Shown: positions 13,847-25,391 of the stretch, piece after piece
Layout of the letters: each line of letters opens with the position of its first letter
Numbering within the stretch: position 1 is the stretch's first letter
Source: Adineta ricciae
Taxonomy: Eukaryota; Rotifera; Eurotatoria; Adinetida; Adinetidae
Assembly: GCA_905250025.1 (NCBI GenBank)
Contig: CAJNOJ010000050.1
Location: 126,135 to 190,134, forward strand
DNA length: 64,000 bases
Reading direction: 5' to 3'
Made by a program: the position numbers and the translations under genes
The notes under the pieces: generated by a model
Databases searched by the model: none
What the model saw: only the letters and a program-made list of their open reading frames with translations
Told to the model about the DNA's origin: nothing

Positions 13847-16800
13847 ATGTCGCATGCACCAATAAAAAAGAGTGTTTTCGATCGTATTGGAGGAAATTCA
13901 TCTTCACCTTCTGCAGTGACGAATTCAACGAACAAAAGTGTTAGTGTAAAATTTCTCATTGATTTCCCATGAATATGTCTCGCTTTTCGTTGTCAATTTT
14001 AGACACACGGATTCTGTAATACTTTTATTAAAACTGGCTCATGTCCACTAGGTGATACATGTAAATATATTCACGAACAGCCGAAGTATAAATCATCATT
14101 TTGTTTATTTTCATCTCTTGTTTTTTTTTTCTCATAAAGTTTCGATAAACAATCAGGATCGAACGACGAATTTCGTATTACAAAAGTAGTTTAAAAGCTA
14201 ATGTTCTTCTTCTTCTTCCACAGATGGTTTATGCTTGTTTTCATGTAGACAATAACCAGGGTGGTCGATATGTCGTCTTCGTCGATGAAAAGCACAGTGA
14301 CAGTATCGAACGAACAACGGCCAGTAGTTGTTTCAAATTCTATTCAATCGAATCGAACTGTTATTGAAAGTATCGCTCCATCAACTGATCATTCTGGTAA
14401 ACATTTTCTTTTCTCCTAAAGTCAATAAGTCCCATATGTTTTAGCAGATCGTCGTTCGAGTGGCAATGATCGTAAGCAGGTAGACTATTTTCTCAGTCGA
14501 CTATATAAACCTCTATTGAATTGACCATCTCCTAGTCGGACAGTCATCATTCGACTTCAAAAATAAGATCTTCTTCGAATTCTACTGAATCGTCGAAGAA
14601 AAAGTCATATTCATCATCACACGAAATCCGCCATTCATCCAGTAAAAAGCAGCGTGCAGTCGAAAGGTAAACTTGACATTTGAAATTGTAACTTTATTGA
14701 ATGTTCATTCTTGTCCAGTGAATCATCGGTAAGTTCGGCGTCAGATTCCGAATACACTCATTCATCACGTAAACAAAAGAAGAAATCTAGCTCATCGAAA
14801 CATAAAAAACGCGACTCGATTTCTCCAATGAATTATGACGAAGAGGAAACACTTAATGATCAATTGCTACGACAAACGAGCTCGTGCAATCGATCTCCTA
14901 AACGGACAATTACCATCGCCAGACGAAATAAAGATGAGGCGACGAAATCTACGAGCAAAGATTCGAAAAGCAAATCCGTGCCAGAAATCGAATTTCTCGG
15001 CTCGAAGAAAATCAAACCTGAAAAGAAGCCAGTTGAAACCATACATCAGCAAACCGAAAGTAACAAAAAGTCTAACGAGATCAAACGAGAGAAGAAATCA
15101 CCCAGTCGATCGACATCTGAGCAACAAAGACGTCATTCTTCGTCAACAAATACCAGTAGCACGAGTATATATGAAAGAAGTATCCAAGTCAAAACGGACG
15201 ACGCGAAATCTTCGAGCAGTAAAACGCAGTAAGTTGTACAGTTTGTCATTGCCAATAGTTATCTCTGTTTAACTTCTAGAAACTCATCGGAACGGTCTGA
15301 TCGTAGTATGTCATTGAATTCTTGATTTCTTTTCTTCACCGTCAACGTGTTTTTGTCATAGATGCGACCGAATTGACGCCTCCTGTACTTGTTCAACTCT
15401 CACCCACACCTCCGATTCAAGTAACATCGGAAATGTCTGATAAAGGATCTGTGGAACATTCAGCTGAAGCTGAAAAATCTCATGCTAATCAACCGTCATC
15501 ACCCGTATGTGTCATTCTCGATGACGACTCAAGTCCTGCCCCGTCCATTGACAAGAAAGATGCGCGACAAGTATTAACAAAACCAGTTAAAAAGAGTAGC
15601 GAACCAGAAAAGACCAGTTCTAAGTCAAGTAAACGATCTCGAGATGTTGAGAAAACACATACCAAAGACAAAAGTAGTGAAAGCAGTGAATCAAAGCGCA
15701 AACGATTAAACGACGGTACAGTTATTTGCCAGTTTGTCTTCATCATACAAGCAATGATCTCCTTCTAGGTAGCTCAAAGAAAGTTACGTCTAGCAATAAA
15801 AGTCGAGATGAAACTCGTTCGACGAGCAGTCGGTTAGTAAACAAATCAATGATTACTCTTACGTTCTGCTAACTACGAATTTAGATCGGATCCACGCCGT
15901 AGTGCTACGAATACTGCTTTAAGAGATGAATCATCCAGTCGGAAACATAAAGATAAATTAGAGGCCAAGTCTAGTCGAAGTAGCGATGCAAAAGAGCATA
16001 CTTCAACAAAATCACGAAGTAATAGTACTCGGCACGATACAACCAGATCCTCATCAGAAAAAAAGTAATCAGTCCTTTTCAATTCTTTCTTGATTTATAT
16101 ATAAACCTTTCACGTAGACGATCGAGTCATCGGCATGGGAAAGAAAAAGGTAAGAGTTAAGAGAATGTCAACAGGGGAATACCAATGCTAGTCATGTCTT
16201 TTAAGATTTAGAAAATATTACCGATTCTGAAGGACATCTCGATGAATCCACTGTTCCCAAACAAAGTAAATCTTATTCTTATTTGATACTTCTTATTGGA
16301 ATCTAATCATGCAATTGCTTTTTCAGCGGCAATCGAAGCTTACATGGCTATGGATTGGTCATCATTATCTCGCGATAAACGTATTCCATCAAATTCTCAA
16401 GTCACATCCCGTATCGCTCGTACAACAAACAGCAATGATGTCTTAAATGTTTCAGATCGCTTGTTAACAACTGAACAAAAAGAAAAACTTCAAGGAGTCG
16501 ACATTCACTCATTACCATTGACTCATTTCATGAAGCAATTGCAATTGAAATCCACACCGAACATTGTCAATTCTTGTCATCGACGGTTTGGTTCATGTGC
16601 AAAAGACATGATTGAAATGAGACACAAACTCTTCACTAGATCCGTAAGCACACCAGACAACTTTTCAGACCATAAATTATTTTCTGTATTGTTATTAGAT
16701 TGAGCCAGTTCAACGATATGAATTTATCAATAAAGAACATTATCTCGCATATCAACAAGCAATCAATTCTCTATTAGATAAAACCCCTGTTGATTCTTCA

Positions 16801-16854
16801 ACTGTACAAGTTGAAACTACATCAACAACAACAACTGATGCTATGTTGTCCTAA
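13847..16854 (+). CDS. ZC3H13: ZC3H13/Flacc-like protein (m6A writer auxiliary)
   Basis: Starts at ATG 13847 with KKSVFDRIGG, matching the SVFERLG motif near the N terminus of ZC3H13. After a short intron comes one CCCH finger of spacing C-x8-C-x5-C-x3-H (CNTFIKTGSCPLGDTCKYIH). The middle is a long Ser/Lys/Arg/Glu low-complexity region spread over several exons (14.3-16.1 kb). The C-terminal exons from about 16,320 form a more ordered block beginning MDWSSLSRDKR, comparable with the DWSGLMPK segment of the ZC3H13 C-terminal domain. It ends ...MLSS before TAA at 16852-16854. In other animals this protein bridges METTL3/14 and the WTAP-VIRMA complex and keeps it nuclear. The order of N-terminal motif, CCCH, RS-like linker and C-terminal block is the basis of the call. 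Lone CCCH/RS proteins are the alternative. Confidence 0.62.
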
Positions 16855-16915
16855 GTTTTGTTATGGTCATTTTTATATGTGTCTTGTGTTTTATTTCGAT
16901 GTATCTATTTTCTCG

Positions 16916-16921
16916 AATAAA
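16916..16921 (+). promoter_or_regulatory. putative poly(A) signal
   Basis: AATAAA 62 nt after the ZC3H13-like stop, in the 146-bp gap before the convergent CEP15-like stop. Confidence 0.45.
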
Positions 16922-17000
16922 TCAATTCCACTGGAAAGAAAACTATCTACTTTTCACACATCTATCAAAACCAATTTCGAAAAGTAGTACACAAACGTTT

Positions 17001-17538
17001 CAAACATCTTGAATATTATCTCCGTGTTCCTGTCGTTTTCGTTTTTCATAATCTGCCAATTCACGTTCCCATACTGGTAATAACTTGTTCACCATATCCC
17101 AATAATTACTCTATAGAAAAGAATCGTCCAACTCGCTTCTTCGAAATGAAAGATCTTACTTTCAATGTAGTAAACTTGTTATCATCTGGTTGTTGTAAAT
17201 GTGCATCGATTTCGTGATTTAACTTTTTTATTGACTAGAACGCAAAATTCATTGACAGAATCAAAGCGCGAATGGTTCATACTTTCAACAAATTTTCATT
17301 TCGTAGTCGAGCTTTTTCCACTGTTGACAAAAATAATGTCTCGTTATTCTGTTGTAACGATTGCGGTAATTGAATCATCGAAGAATCAAGTAAAGATTGT
17401 CGTTCATGTTTACTAGATTACAAAGTCAATATAGAAGAACGCATCATCTTGCTTATTTACATACATATATGTTCGTTTCAAATCTAATTCAGTCGATTCT
17501 GCTTGATATTCATTTCCGGGACGAAACTTTCTTAACAT
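17001..17538 (-). CDS. CEP15: CEP15 (C3orf14)-like centriolar protein
   Basis: Four short exons read in frame on the minus strand: MLRKFRPGNEYQAESTEL...YI, then KHERQSLLDSSMIQLPQSL..., then SIKKLNHEIDAHLQQPDDNK, then SNYWDMVNKLLPVWERELA and a basic tail ending NIQDV, about 130 residues. The signature LKSNYWDMVNKLLPVWE aligns with LETRYWASVEEYIPKWE of C3orf14/CEP15, a short coiled-coil centrosome and cilium protein. Length and position of the motif near the C terminus also agree. Heptad-like spacing in the middle supports a coiled coil. Start chosen at 17538 because the preceding DNA has in-frame stops. A shared 11-bp word lies about 95 bp upstream. Confidence 0.55.
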
Positions 17539-17631
17539 GGTTTGAAGAAAGAAATGCTCATCAAGTGAATCACACCATTAATTGAATGTTTCACATAGTA
17601 ACATTCGTAAAGGTCTACGGCAGAAGACCGT

Positions 17632-17642
17632 TGCTGCCATCT
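17632..17642 (+). promoter_or_regulatory. recurrent word TGCTGCCATCT (copy 1)
   Basis: Exact TGCTGCCATCT, continuing ATTG, about 95 bp upstream of the CEP15-like start on the opposite strand. The same 11-mer occurs upstream of vasohibin and centrin. Candidate transcription-factor site. The core resembles the CCAT-type core bound by YY1 in other animals, which is inference. Confidence 0.4.
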
Positions 17643-17911
17643 ATTGAAGAATCTTCAAATCTTTTGCTTTATGCAAATAAATATAATCAACTTAATACAT
17701 TGGATTCAAAGATGCACTGAATAACATATTTGGTTCTAGGAAATGTTTGTCATTGTTTATCAACGATCCTTAACTTGATTAATCAATTGAATTTCGCATT
17801 GATGAACGAGAATACATTTACAAGATTTATTTTTCCAATCTCTCCGAAATTATAAATGTAACATGTACAGGAAATCTCTATATTCAAAACAGAGTTCATA
17901 TGTGAATCTCA

Positions 17912-20900
17912 TTACACATCAGTTTGTGATGATAGCATTGGACTATCCGGATAATGTCGGGCCACCTCTTCTTCCTCGTGATGATATTCGTAATTACATT
18001 CTTGATGAATTTGTCCAAATTCTAATTGTCGTTGTGTGTTAATTGTTATGCCAATCATATTTCTATGTTCAAACGACACAAATGAGAGAATGCTCGTAGA
18101 TGAATTCGATTACATACTCAATCATTTTTATACGGAGAATTTCTCGAAAGCCAATATTTAATGTTTCCGATTCCGTTTTTGCAGTGATGAGAAATTCCGT
18201 GAATGCAATGAAACATGACAGAATAATACCAAAGAGAAATATATAAAAAAGCCCTGTCACACTTGAAAGGCTCAATTCACTGAAACGCTTATCCTTTGTG
18301 TTTTTCGAACATTCCGAACGATCGTACCTTGAAAGGAATAAATATTGCATTGCAACGAGATGGACACTCCAATGAAAACTTACCACCAGCGTTGTTTTAG
18401 TTTGTCTAAAAAGCCAGATTCTCGAAGATTGGTGATGATAATGTCGATGGCTTCGGTTAGATCTGAACCTAATCGTGTTGCAATACCATAACCTTTCGAA
18501 TCAAGTTCAGATCCGACTTTCATTGTGTCGCATGGCAATCTCTCATTCACATATTCATTTTTAGTTGATCTAAAATGAATGATTTGATAAACGATTGACT
18601 GATTGATTATTTATCCGACATACTCGATGAAAAAGGCATATTTCCCTTTGGAACTTCGTACTTTTGCAACACCTTCATCATTGCTGGCCACGAACACCTC
18701 AGACGAACTTCTCTGCATCATTGCCCACATATCTTGATAGGCAGTAATATTCGATTTTTCAAAAAATGCTGCAGTTGTTCCGTTTCTCAACGAACCATAC
18801 TTAATTTCGTGTTGTTTCGCTACAAAAACAAACACAATAGATCGATTTTCTTAGAAAACAAATCTAGTTACCAAGATCTTCAACGCTCTCAATGGGTGTG
18901 ACTAGTTTTTCAACAGTAAGAAAAGCAACAAGATTGGCTGTGTACGATGAAACGAAGATTAACGAAAAATACCACCACGATATTGCTGCAACACGACCCG
19001 ATAACGATTTGGGCACAAGATTAATTGATTGTCTCATAAACGATGCAAACGAGAAGAAAAGTGCATTTGAAATACCAAAGAGATGAACGGCATCGGCATT
19101 GTTTTCTTCATTTGCTTTCTTTCTCTTGCGATTCTTGTTCGAATTGAAAGTTGGTGTCTGTTGTGACGGAAAGCGTGTTCGATGCCGTGATCGACGTCGT
19201 ATCGATGCTCGAGCCGATATATTTAACTCAGCTGATTGTTCCGAAAAGCTGGAATCGCGTTTTTGACGTTGCAACTGAATTTCACTTTTACGCCGATCAT
19301 TAACACTCTTCGGATACGAATATGATCGGTACGATGGCTGCCGAACGATACGTCGTCGCCAGCCGGTATGCACCAGACATGATGTTAAGAAAAGAACAAC
19401 ACTAACGGCAAAATAAGAGAGGGAAAAGCATAACCAAATCTCCATTGAAACTGGATTCATAAAAGAGAAAACACCTGGCTTCTGAGCATCAGGTTTACGA
19501 ATCTAAAGTAAAAACTCGATCAAAATCAGGGAATAAGCTGGAATTTCGTTCATACCATAACAGAAATGCCTAGAGGAGAAAATCGAAGTAATTGAGAGAA
19601 AAACAGTCTTTTTTGCTTTCAATTTACTTACCTAAATTCATGAAGGGTTTACTAAAATCAACAACTTCCATTCGCCTCTGACTGATAGTTAACGGTGCAA
19701 TAGCCATATCAGCTTTTCGAGCAACAATTTCGCCAACCATTCCTACAATAAACTAGCTTTATCACATTTTTCACGTTGACATCACACTCACCATTCCACA
19801 TTCCCGTCGTGACATTCTTACTTCCGAAACTTCCATCTTGCACAATACGAAATAGACACGTGATATTTAAAACGGAACAAACTTCACGTGCTAGATCAAC
19901 ACAATAGCCCTCTAGTTCATCGAAACTGAATATCTGACCATGCAATTCGATTAAATTCGGCTGAGTTCGATTATAATTTCCATTAGAGTACGCTTGCCGG
20001 CGTAGCATAAGAAACGGCTCATCGAATAGACTGGTAATATAATAAATCTTCGACGATAATGGCTTCTTTTTCGTAGTAGAATCCTTATGTTCATTGAGTT
20101 GACACGACTGATAAACATTCGTTAATGTCGAATACCGTCCAACAAGTTCAATCTGTTTCCGAAATCGATTTACTGAAGATTTGCGTGTGGAGAATACATT
20201 CACATCAGCGAAATTGCAATTCATCGGTCGAATAGGTACATCTTTTAAGCGATACGTTCGACAGTCAAATAACGGTGACGTTAAGATTTGTATAGCTAAA
20301 TTGATTGAATCGAACAATGGACGTGAGTAAAGCTGAGTGGATTTCGGAAGATAGGATGTGAAATATGAATATGTAAAGTATTCTTTGTTTGTATTTAGTT
20401 TACTATCACATAGATTTAACATAGATTTCGTTTGATTCGACGTAAATGACATGTGCAACGAGAGATTTGTGCTTGGGTTTGAGATTCGCTCGCCGTCAGA
20501 ATCATGACGAAAAGATAAATTCGATCGATAATATGACGACGAACGTTTCATTGATGGAACTGGCGAAGAATACGTTGTGGTCGTTGTCGGTATTGGAGGA
20601 TAGTCCAGATTGCAATCACGTTGTTGATAATCAAAATAAATTAATAAACCTGTAAAATTCAATCTGTTCATCCATAAACACGCATCGAATGTTGATACAA
20701 TTATATATTGATAAAAGTTACTTGTAAGTCCTAGAAGAAAATAGATGATGTTAACAATTCCTATATGACCTATCAACAAAACATCTGATAAAAATTCATA
20801 GTCGGATCTAGTTCACTAATCTAAACTCGTCTGACATCAAGCAAATGTTTTAATTCTCTAAGGAAAATGGATATTATTCTTTGTTATCAGTATTATGTTG

Positions 20901-21971
20901 TTTTCTGATCATCATGGCCGAAATTCTTTTCATAAACAAGATTATTCCATGATAAACGCGCTAGGCAACGTGATGAATATTAACTAGAAGAGAAGAATTC
21001 GTCTGATTCGTCAGTAGAAAATAGAACAAGTAGATCAAATCTTTTGTTCTTCGATCTTCTATCGAAATCAGATTAGCTCCACTTGACAATGATTCTACAC
21101 GAGTATCGAACATATGTTTCGAAGTGATCGTACTCGAAATACGTTTGGTTCTCTACTAGAAAATATTTCTCAATTGAAAGACAATACAATCGAGTACAAA
21201 CCCATATGCGAGATTTGGTCAAACATCCTTTCATAGTTGTCATATGAATGAAGATCAAGTAGGATATATCGTGGTATTTGATCTTTATGCAATGAATGCG
21301 ATTCAATGCTGTATAACAATGAATAGACATCTTCATATACTGTCGTGCGAATATCGAAGATGAAATCATCGAAATATTCATCATCGTTCATAAGTTTCAA
21401 TAATTCATAGATCCGATGTGTTGATTCTTCATTATCGTAAATATAAATTGCACGATGGACTTGACTGGATTTCAAATAATTGAACAAAACGTGAAGGATG
21501 TTCGGCATAAAGAAAAATTCTTGAACAAACGATCTGAAATGCACAAAAGAATTCAAATTCGAAGAGAAGACTCATCATCACTTCGAACACCGACCTCGTC
21601 AATGAGCACAGCATTGATTTAGTTCCAAATGACTTCATGTTAATGAATGGAATACGATTTATTTCACAAAAATCTTGGATTAATTGTGTAGATAATTTCG
21701 TCGTGCGCGTGATGTAAATATTCGTCAGAGTTCTTTCTGCTTCGAGTTTATTAAAAAGATTTGGCAGCGAATTCGACGTGTTGATCCAATACAATTGTAA
21801 GTAGAAGTTCGTTTGACTACAGAATGTTCGATTAGGCACTTTTATTTTAATTGTCTCCTTCGAGTTGATATTGTCATCAATAATTCCGATGCGAATTGTT
21901 GATTGACAAACAGTAAAACATACAATTGACAAAACAAGATACAAAACATGATGAGACAACATTCCGAACAA
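17912..21971 (-). CDS. ionotropic glutamate receptor (AMPA/kainate-type)
   Basis: Begins with a signal peptide ([21 protein letters not shown]) and a weakly conserved amino-terminal domain. The ligand-binding S1 half holds [18 protein letters not shown], with the Thr and Arg that contact the glutamate alpha-carboxylate. M1 is [18 protein letters not shown]. The pore loop is [20 protein letters not shown]3 is the channel signature [12 protein letters not shown]2 carries [13 protein letters not shown] and YAFFIE with the binding Glu, and M4 is [16 protein letters not shown]. The cytoplasmic tail ends QTDV before TAA at 17912-17914. These binding residues argue for a functional glutamate-gated cation channel. 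The pore has Arg at the Q/R position. The exon structure of the amino-terminal domain around 20,800-21,200 is uncertain. A bdelloid K+-selective receptor (AvGluR1) is known; this gene lacks its TVGYG-like filter. Confidence 0.9.
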
Positions 21972-22771
21972 ATAAACATGTCAGAAAGAGTTTTTATCTT
22001 CTCTTCTTTTCCTTCACTATAATAAGCAGAGTCCAATCGATGAGAAGAAATTGGATTAGATTTACTATTCATCGGTTAGTACTTACATTGCATATTGATC
22101 GGCAGTGAAGGCAAAAAAAACCGAAAGAACAAGAAACAGATGAACGGATCGACATAAGACGATTAATTCAAGAGAGAAATGACAAAAAATATCAACAAAG
22201 AAGAAAAATGTTTCAGGAATACGTGCATCCGTGGTTGGCCCTATACTTCAGCTTTCAAATCGAGATAAATCCAACGATGATCAGTTACATCGACAATAAA
22301 AAGTTGCTCTCCAGAGAGAGAGAGAGAGAGAGAGAGAGAGTAAAAAGAGAAAAATAATCATCATCGATAACAGACGGAAATGACATGCAGAGATGGATAG
22401 AACTTCAAGATAGAAATTTCCGTTCGAATCGATTTGGTCAATATCGAGTTTGACTCATCAATGGACAATATTATAATGTTTGCTTTTCGCAGGCACATGA
22501 AAATTAAGTAGAATGATTAAAAAACAAAAAAACTCACAGCAACAAAACATCATATGTGCACACTTCAACTATGCTTACTTTACTTTTCATATGTTTTTCT
22601 CGTTGTTGTGCGTTGGCTGCATTAGTCGCCTATAAACACATTGAAAGATTACAGCTAGTGATTCTTTTTCACATTAAACAATCTGGACACATTCTGACTG
22701 CAGTTGTTATTGAAGAAAAATGAAGTAACTTCAGATTGATCAAGTTAAATAGTTCTGTTCTCCATTTGCTA
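21972..22771. other. intergenic with (GA)n
   Basis: Upstream of the glutamate receptor (-) and of the THEG-like gene (+). Contains a (GA)n microsatellite at about 22313-22340. The first exon of the plus-strand gene should lie here, but I could not define it. Confidence 0.45.
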
Positions 22772-23757
22772 TAGAAACGAACGAACTGGCACAAGACAAG
22801 AAAGCTCAACGAGTCGTTCATCTTTCGAGAGTGGTTCAAGTCGATATTTTAATGCACTAGATATCGGACATTCTGTTTTTGCAAGATCGGAATATTATGA
22901 TGACATGATTTCCAAACATCCATGGTTACGTCGACCGTGCTCACGAAATTCTGGTATTCCATTTCCAGCTATAGCCGATACACCGTGTTCACCTCGTCAT
23001 GATGAAATAGCAAGACCACGGATTCGTCGTGAAAATCATATTCGACAAGGTAATGCGGATCAACAATCTGATTGAAATATCACTTTTCCGAATGAATCTT
23101 CTAGAATTCTTCGATAATATTGGGAACTATGCATACAGCGGTGTGCCACCTGCTGCATTGAAAGTAGAATGTTCTCAACGCCTTGTTGAACTTGCTGTAC
23201 CAAGAGGATCATTGTCCAATAATCAACAAAAAAGCTCCCAATCTCAACAGCAAACACAGGGCAAGAATACTTCACAACAAAATCAAGGAAAGAATCAACC
23301 ACCACCACAATCCCGAAGCAAGAGTGCTCAGCAACAAAACCAAGGAAAGAACCAGCCACCACCACCACAGCCACAATCTCAAAGCAAGAATGCTCAACAA
23401 CAAAACCAAGGAAAGAACCAACCACCACCACAGCCACAATCTCAAAGCAAGAGTGCTCAGCAACAAAACCAAGGAAAGAACCAACCAGTACCACAGCCAC
23501 AATCTCAACCACAAGGCAGGAGCGCTCAACAACAACAACAGGGTAAGAACCAACCAGTACCACAGTCACAACAACAAGGAAAAAGTGCTCAGCAACAACA
23601 AGGAAAGAATGTGCCACAACAAAACCAAGGGAAAAGTCAACCAGCACCACAGCCACAATCTCAAGGCAAGAACGGTCAACAACAACCACAAGGAAAGACT
23701 CAACTAGCTCAACAATCAAACGCAAACAATCCACCAGAAAAATCGAAACGTAAATGA
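22772..23757 (+). CDS. THEG-repeat-like protein with Gln/Pro-rich tail, 5' incomplete
   Basis: The first recognised exon opens after a TTTGCTATAG acceptor at about 22773 and runs to about 23050. It joins in phase, over a short intron, to an exon beginning EFFDNIGNYAYSGVPPAAL. Two similar motifs, CSPRHDEIARPR and CSQRLVELAVPR, fit the short SxRxxELAxPK repeat of THEG/sperm-microtubule-associated proteins. The remaining 170 residues are a low-complexity Gln/Asn/Lys/Pro repeat ending EKSKRK. No in-frame ATG precedes the first motif, so the initiating exon lies upstream and is not annotated. The THEG assignment is tentative because the motif is short. A cytoskeletal role is inference. Confidence 0.5.
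23230..23740 (+). repeat. coding tandem repeat, about 60-bp unit
   Basis: Roughly eight to nine imperfect copies of a unit encoding QQNQGKNQPPPQPQSQSKSA. The copies around 23330-23500 are nearly identical and the flanks degenerate. The array keeps frame throughout, so unit-length changes would alter only tail length. Long open frames on the reverse strand here are artefacts of the composition. Confidence 0.85.
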
Positions 23758-23976
23758 GAAACTTGTCTAGAATTAGTGCATAATAACGAACACATTTGAG
23801 TGAAGACAACTTTATTTATATTAATCAATTATTTCCTATTCGATGAAATACTGTTTTGCCCGAATGATCATTAAAATCATATCTAAACGAACTCTACTTG
23901 TCATATGTAATAACGATTAATAATGAAATCTAAAAGAATGAATTGATACCGATTGGAAGGACACATCTTTGTTGAT

Positions 23977-24263
23977 TCACAAGCAAATTTCTAAGTCAAT
24001 TTTCCAAGCTAAAATCATCGCTACAGCGGTTTCTCTATAGAAATTTATTTTCTTCATCGACTTATCAACGATATTGGTCAAACAAGCTTTGGCTTCCTTC
24101 AATAACCATGACGTTTTCTTCCTGATTCAGTTCTATACGTTTCATCATCGAGGTCAATTTCGCCTTTGGTTCGATACCATAAATACAATTTCGAACTCAA
24201 CTGTTTCCACAGCTGATCAAAGCATTGATTGACTTCTGATAAATTATCGATTCTGTTTGACAT
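23977..24263 (-). CDS. small hypothetical protein, two exons
   Basis: ATG at 24263-24261 opens MSNRIDNLSEVNQCFDQLWK. A 56-nt intron (24177-24122, GTATCG...AATCAG) joins exon 86 nt to exon 145 nt in phase. This yields 76 aa ending AMILAWKIDLEICL before TGA. Without the splice both frames stop early. With it, the frame is continuous and amphipathic (KEAKACLTNIVDKSMKKINF), suggesting helices. No family was recognised. It could be the last exons of a longer gene, as the ATG has no clear upstream boundary. Confidence 0.45.
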
Positions 24264-25305
24264 ATACGCAACACCGTTTACATTTCATTGTTAAAGGCTA
24301 TTTCGATAAACTTTTCACTATTCTCAAAAGAACATCCTTTTTTTATGTACACGAAAATAATTTCCTCTTGGAACATTTATGATAATGACAGGTGTCGTTT
24401 GCATGCATGCTTGAACTTTTTCTCATGTTTGCATGTAAAATTTAGTTTAGAAAAATGTGAGTTTGTTACGAACTAATCATTATGTGTAAGCTCAATTGAT
24501 TGAAATGCTCAGGAGAATTGTGTGGTGCTCGATTCGTTAGGAACAGACTGATGTCTATCTGCTTTTTCAAGTCAATTTCATCTTATGTGAAAAGAAATAA
24601 ACCGAGACAAGAAAGAGAACGATCTTCTCCTACTAAAGTTGATTAACTTTCTCTTCTTCTTTCTTCACCATGTCGTTTCTTTTATCTTAGAAACATTTTC
24701 AAAGAATATTACCCAAAGAAAAAGGCAGAAGGATCAACGTATGACTCTCATGCACGTATATATGTGCGTGGGAACGGAGCACGAGATAGATAATGGAAGT
24801 GCTGTGTCGTTGAACATAATGCATCAATTTTTTCCTCCTTCCTATTCATGTCCGCCTTCAAGTTAGTTTTTTTTTTCTACAATCGTTGTCTTCTCCTTCC
24901 AGTGCGTTTTTTCCTTGTGTTTGTCTGTACTGTTACTGACTATACCACGTAACTCGATTCTATATTAGCGCAGGAAGAAAAAGAGAAGAGTTGGAGTGTG
25001 CACGCGTGTTGTTGGTTATAGGGGTCCATTTTTTTTTTATTCTTTCAGTTTATCTCTGTTTCTTTTCTCTGCCATGTTCTGCGTGTTAGATTGTAACTGA
25101 ATATGATAGCGATCTTTTCTCAATTCCGTTCAATCGAAACTTTATCGAGTGTGGTCGTAGAAGATTTGTTTTCTCGAAAAATGCTTCCTCAGTAAGGTTG
25201 TTCTTCAGCAGTAAAACTATTCGATACCTCTCGATCGTATCATTCGATTACATATCAAAACGTATACGCGTGAAGACATGATTAAAATTGCGATGGAGAT
25301 AAGAA

Positions 25306-25341
<36 letters not shown>

Positions 25342-25391
25342 CGACACCTATTATACTTTCATATTTGGTTTCATTTTTCTTTCGGATTCAG
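24264..25391. other. intergenic, SLC7 upstream region
   Basis: No coding exon recognised in 1.1 kb. Contains (AT)n at about 25308-25338, about 55 bp before the transporter ATG. A TTCGGATTCAG acceptor directly abuts that ATG, so a 5'UTR intron is likely. Confidence 0.5.

Noticed and set aside
23060-23809. 249-codon minus-strand frame rich in Val/Leu
   Set aside because: It is the reverse complement of the Gln/Pro-rich coding repeat; its length reflects composition.
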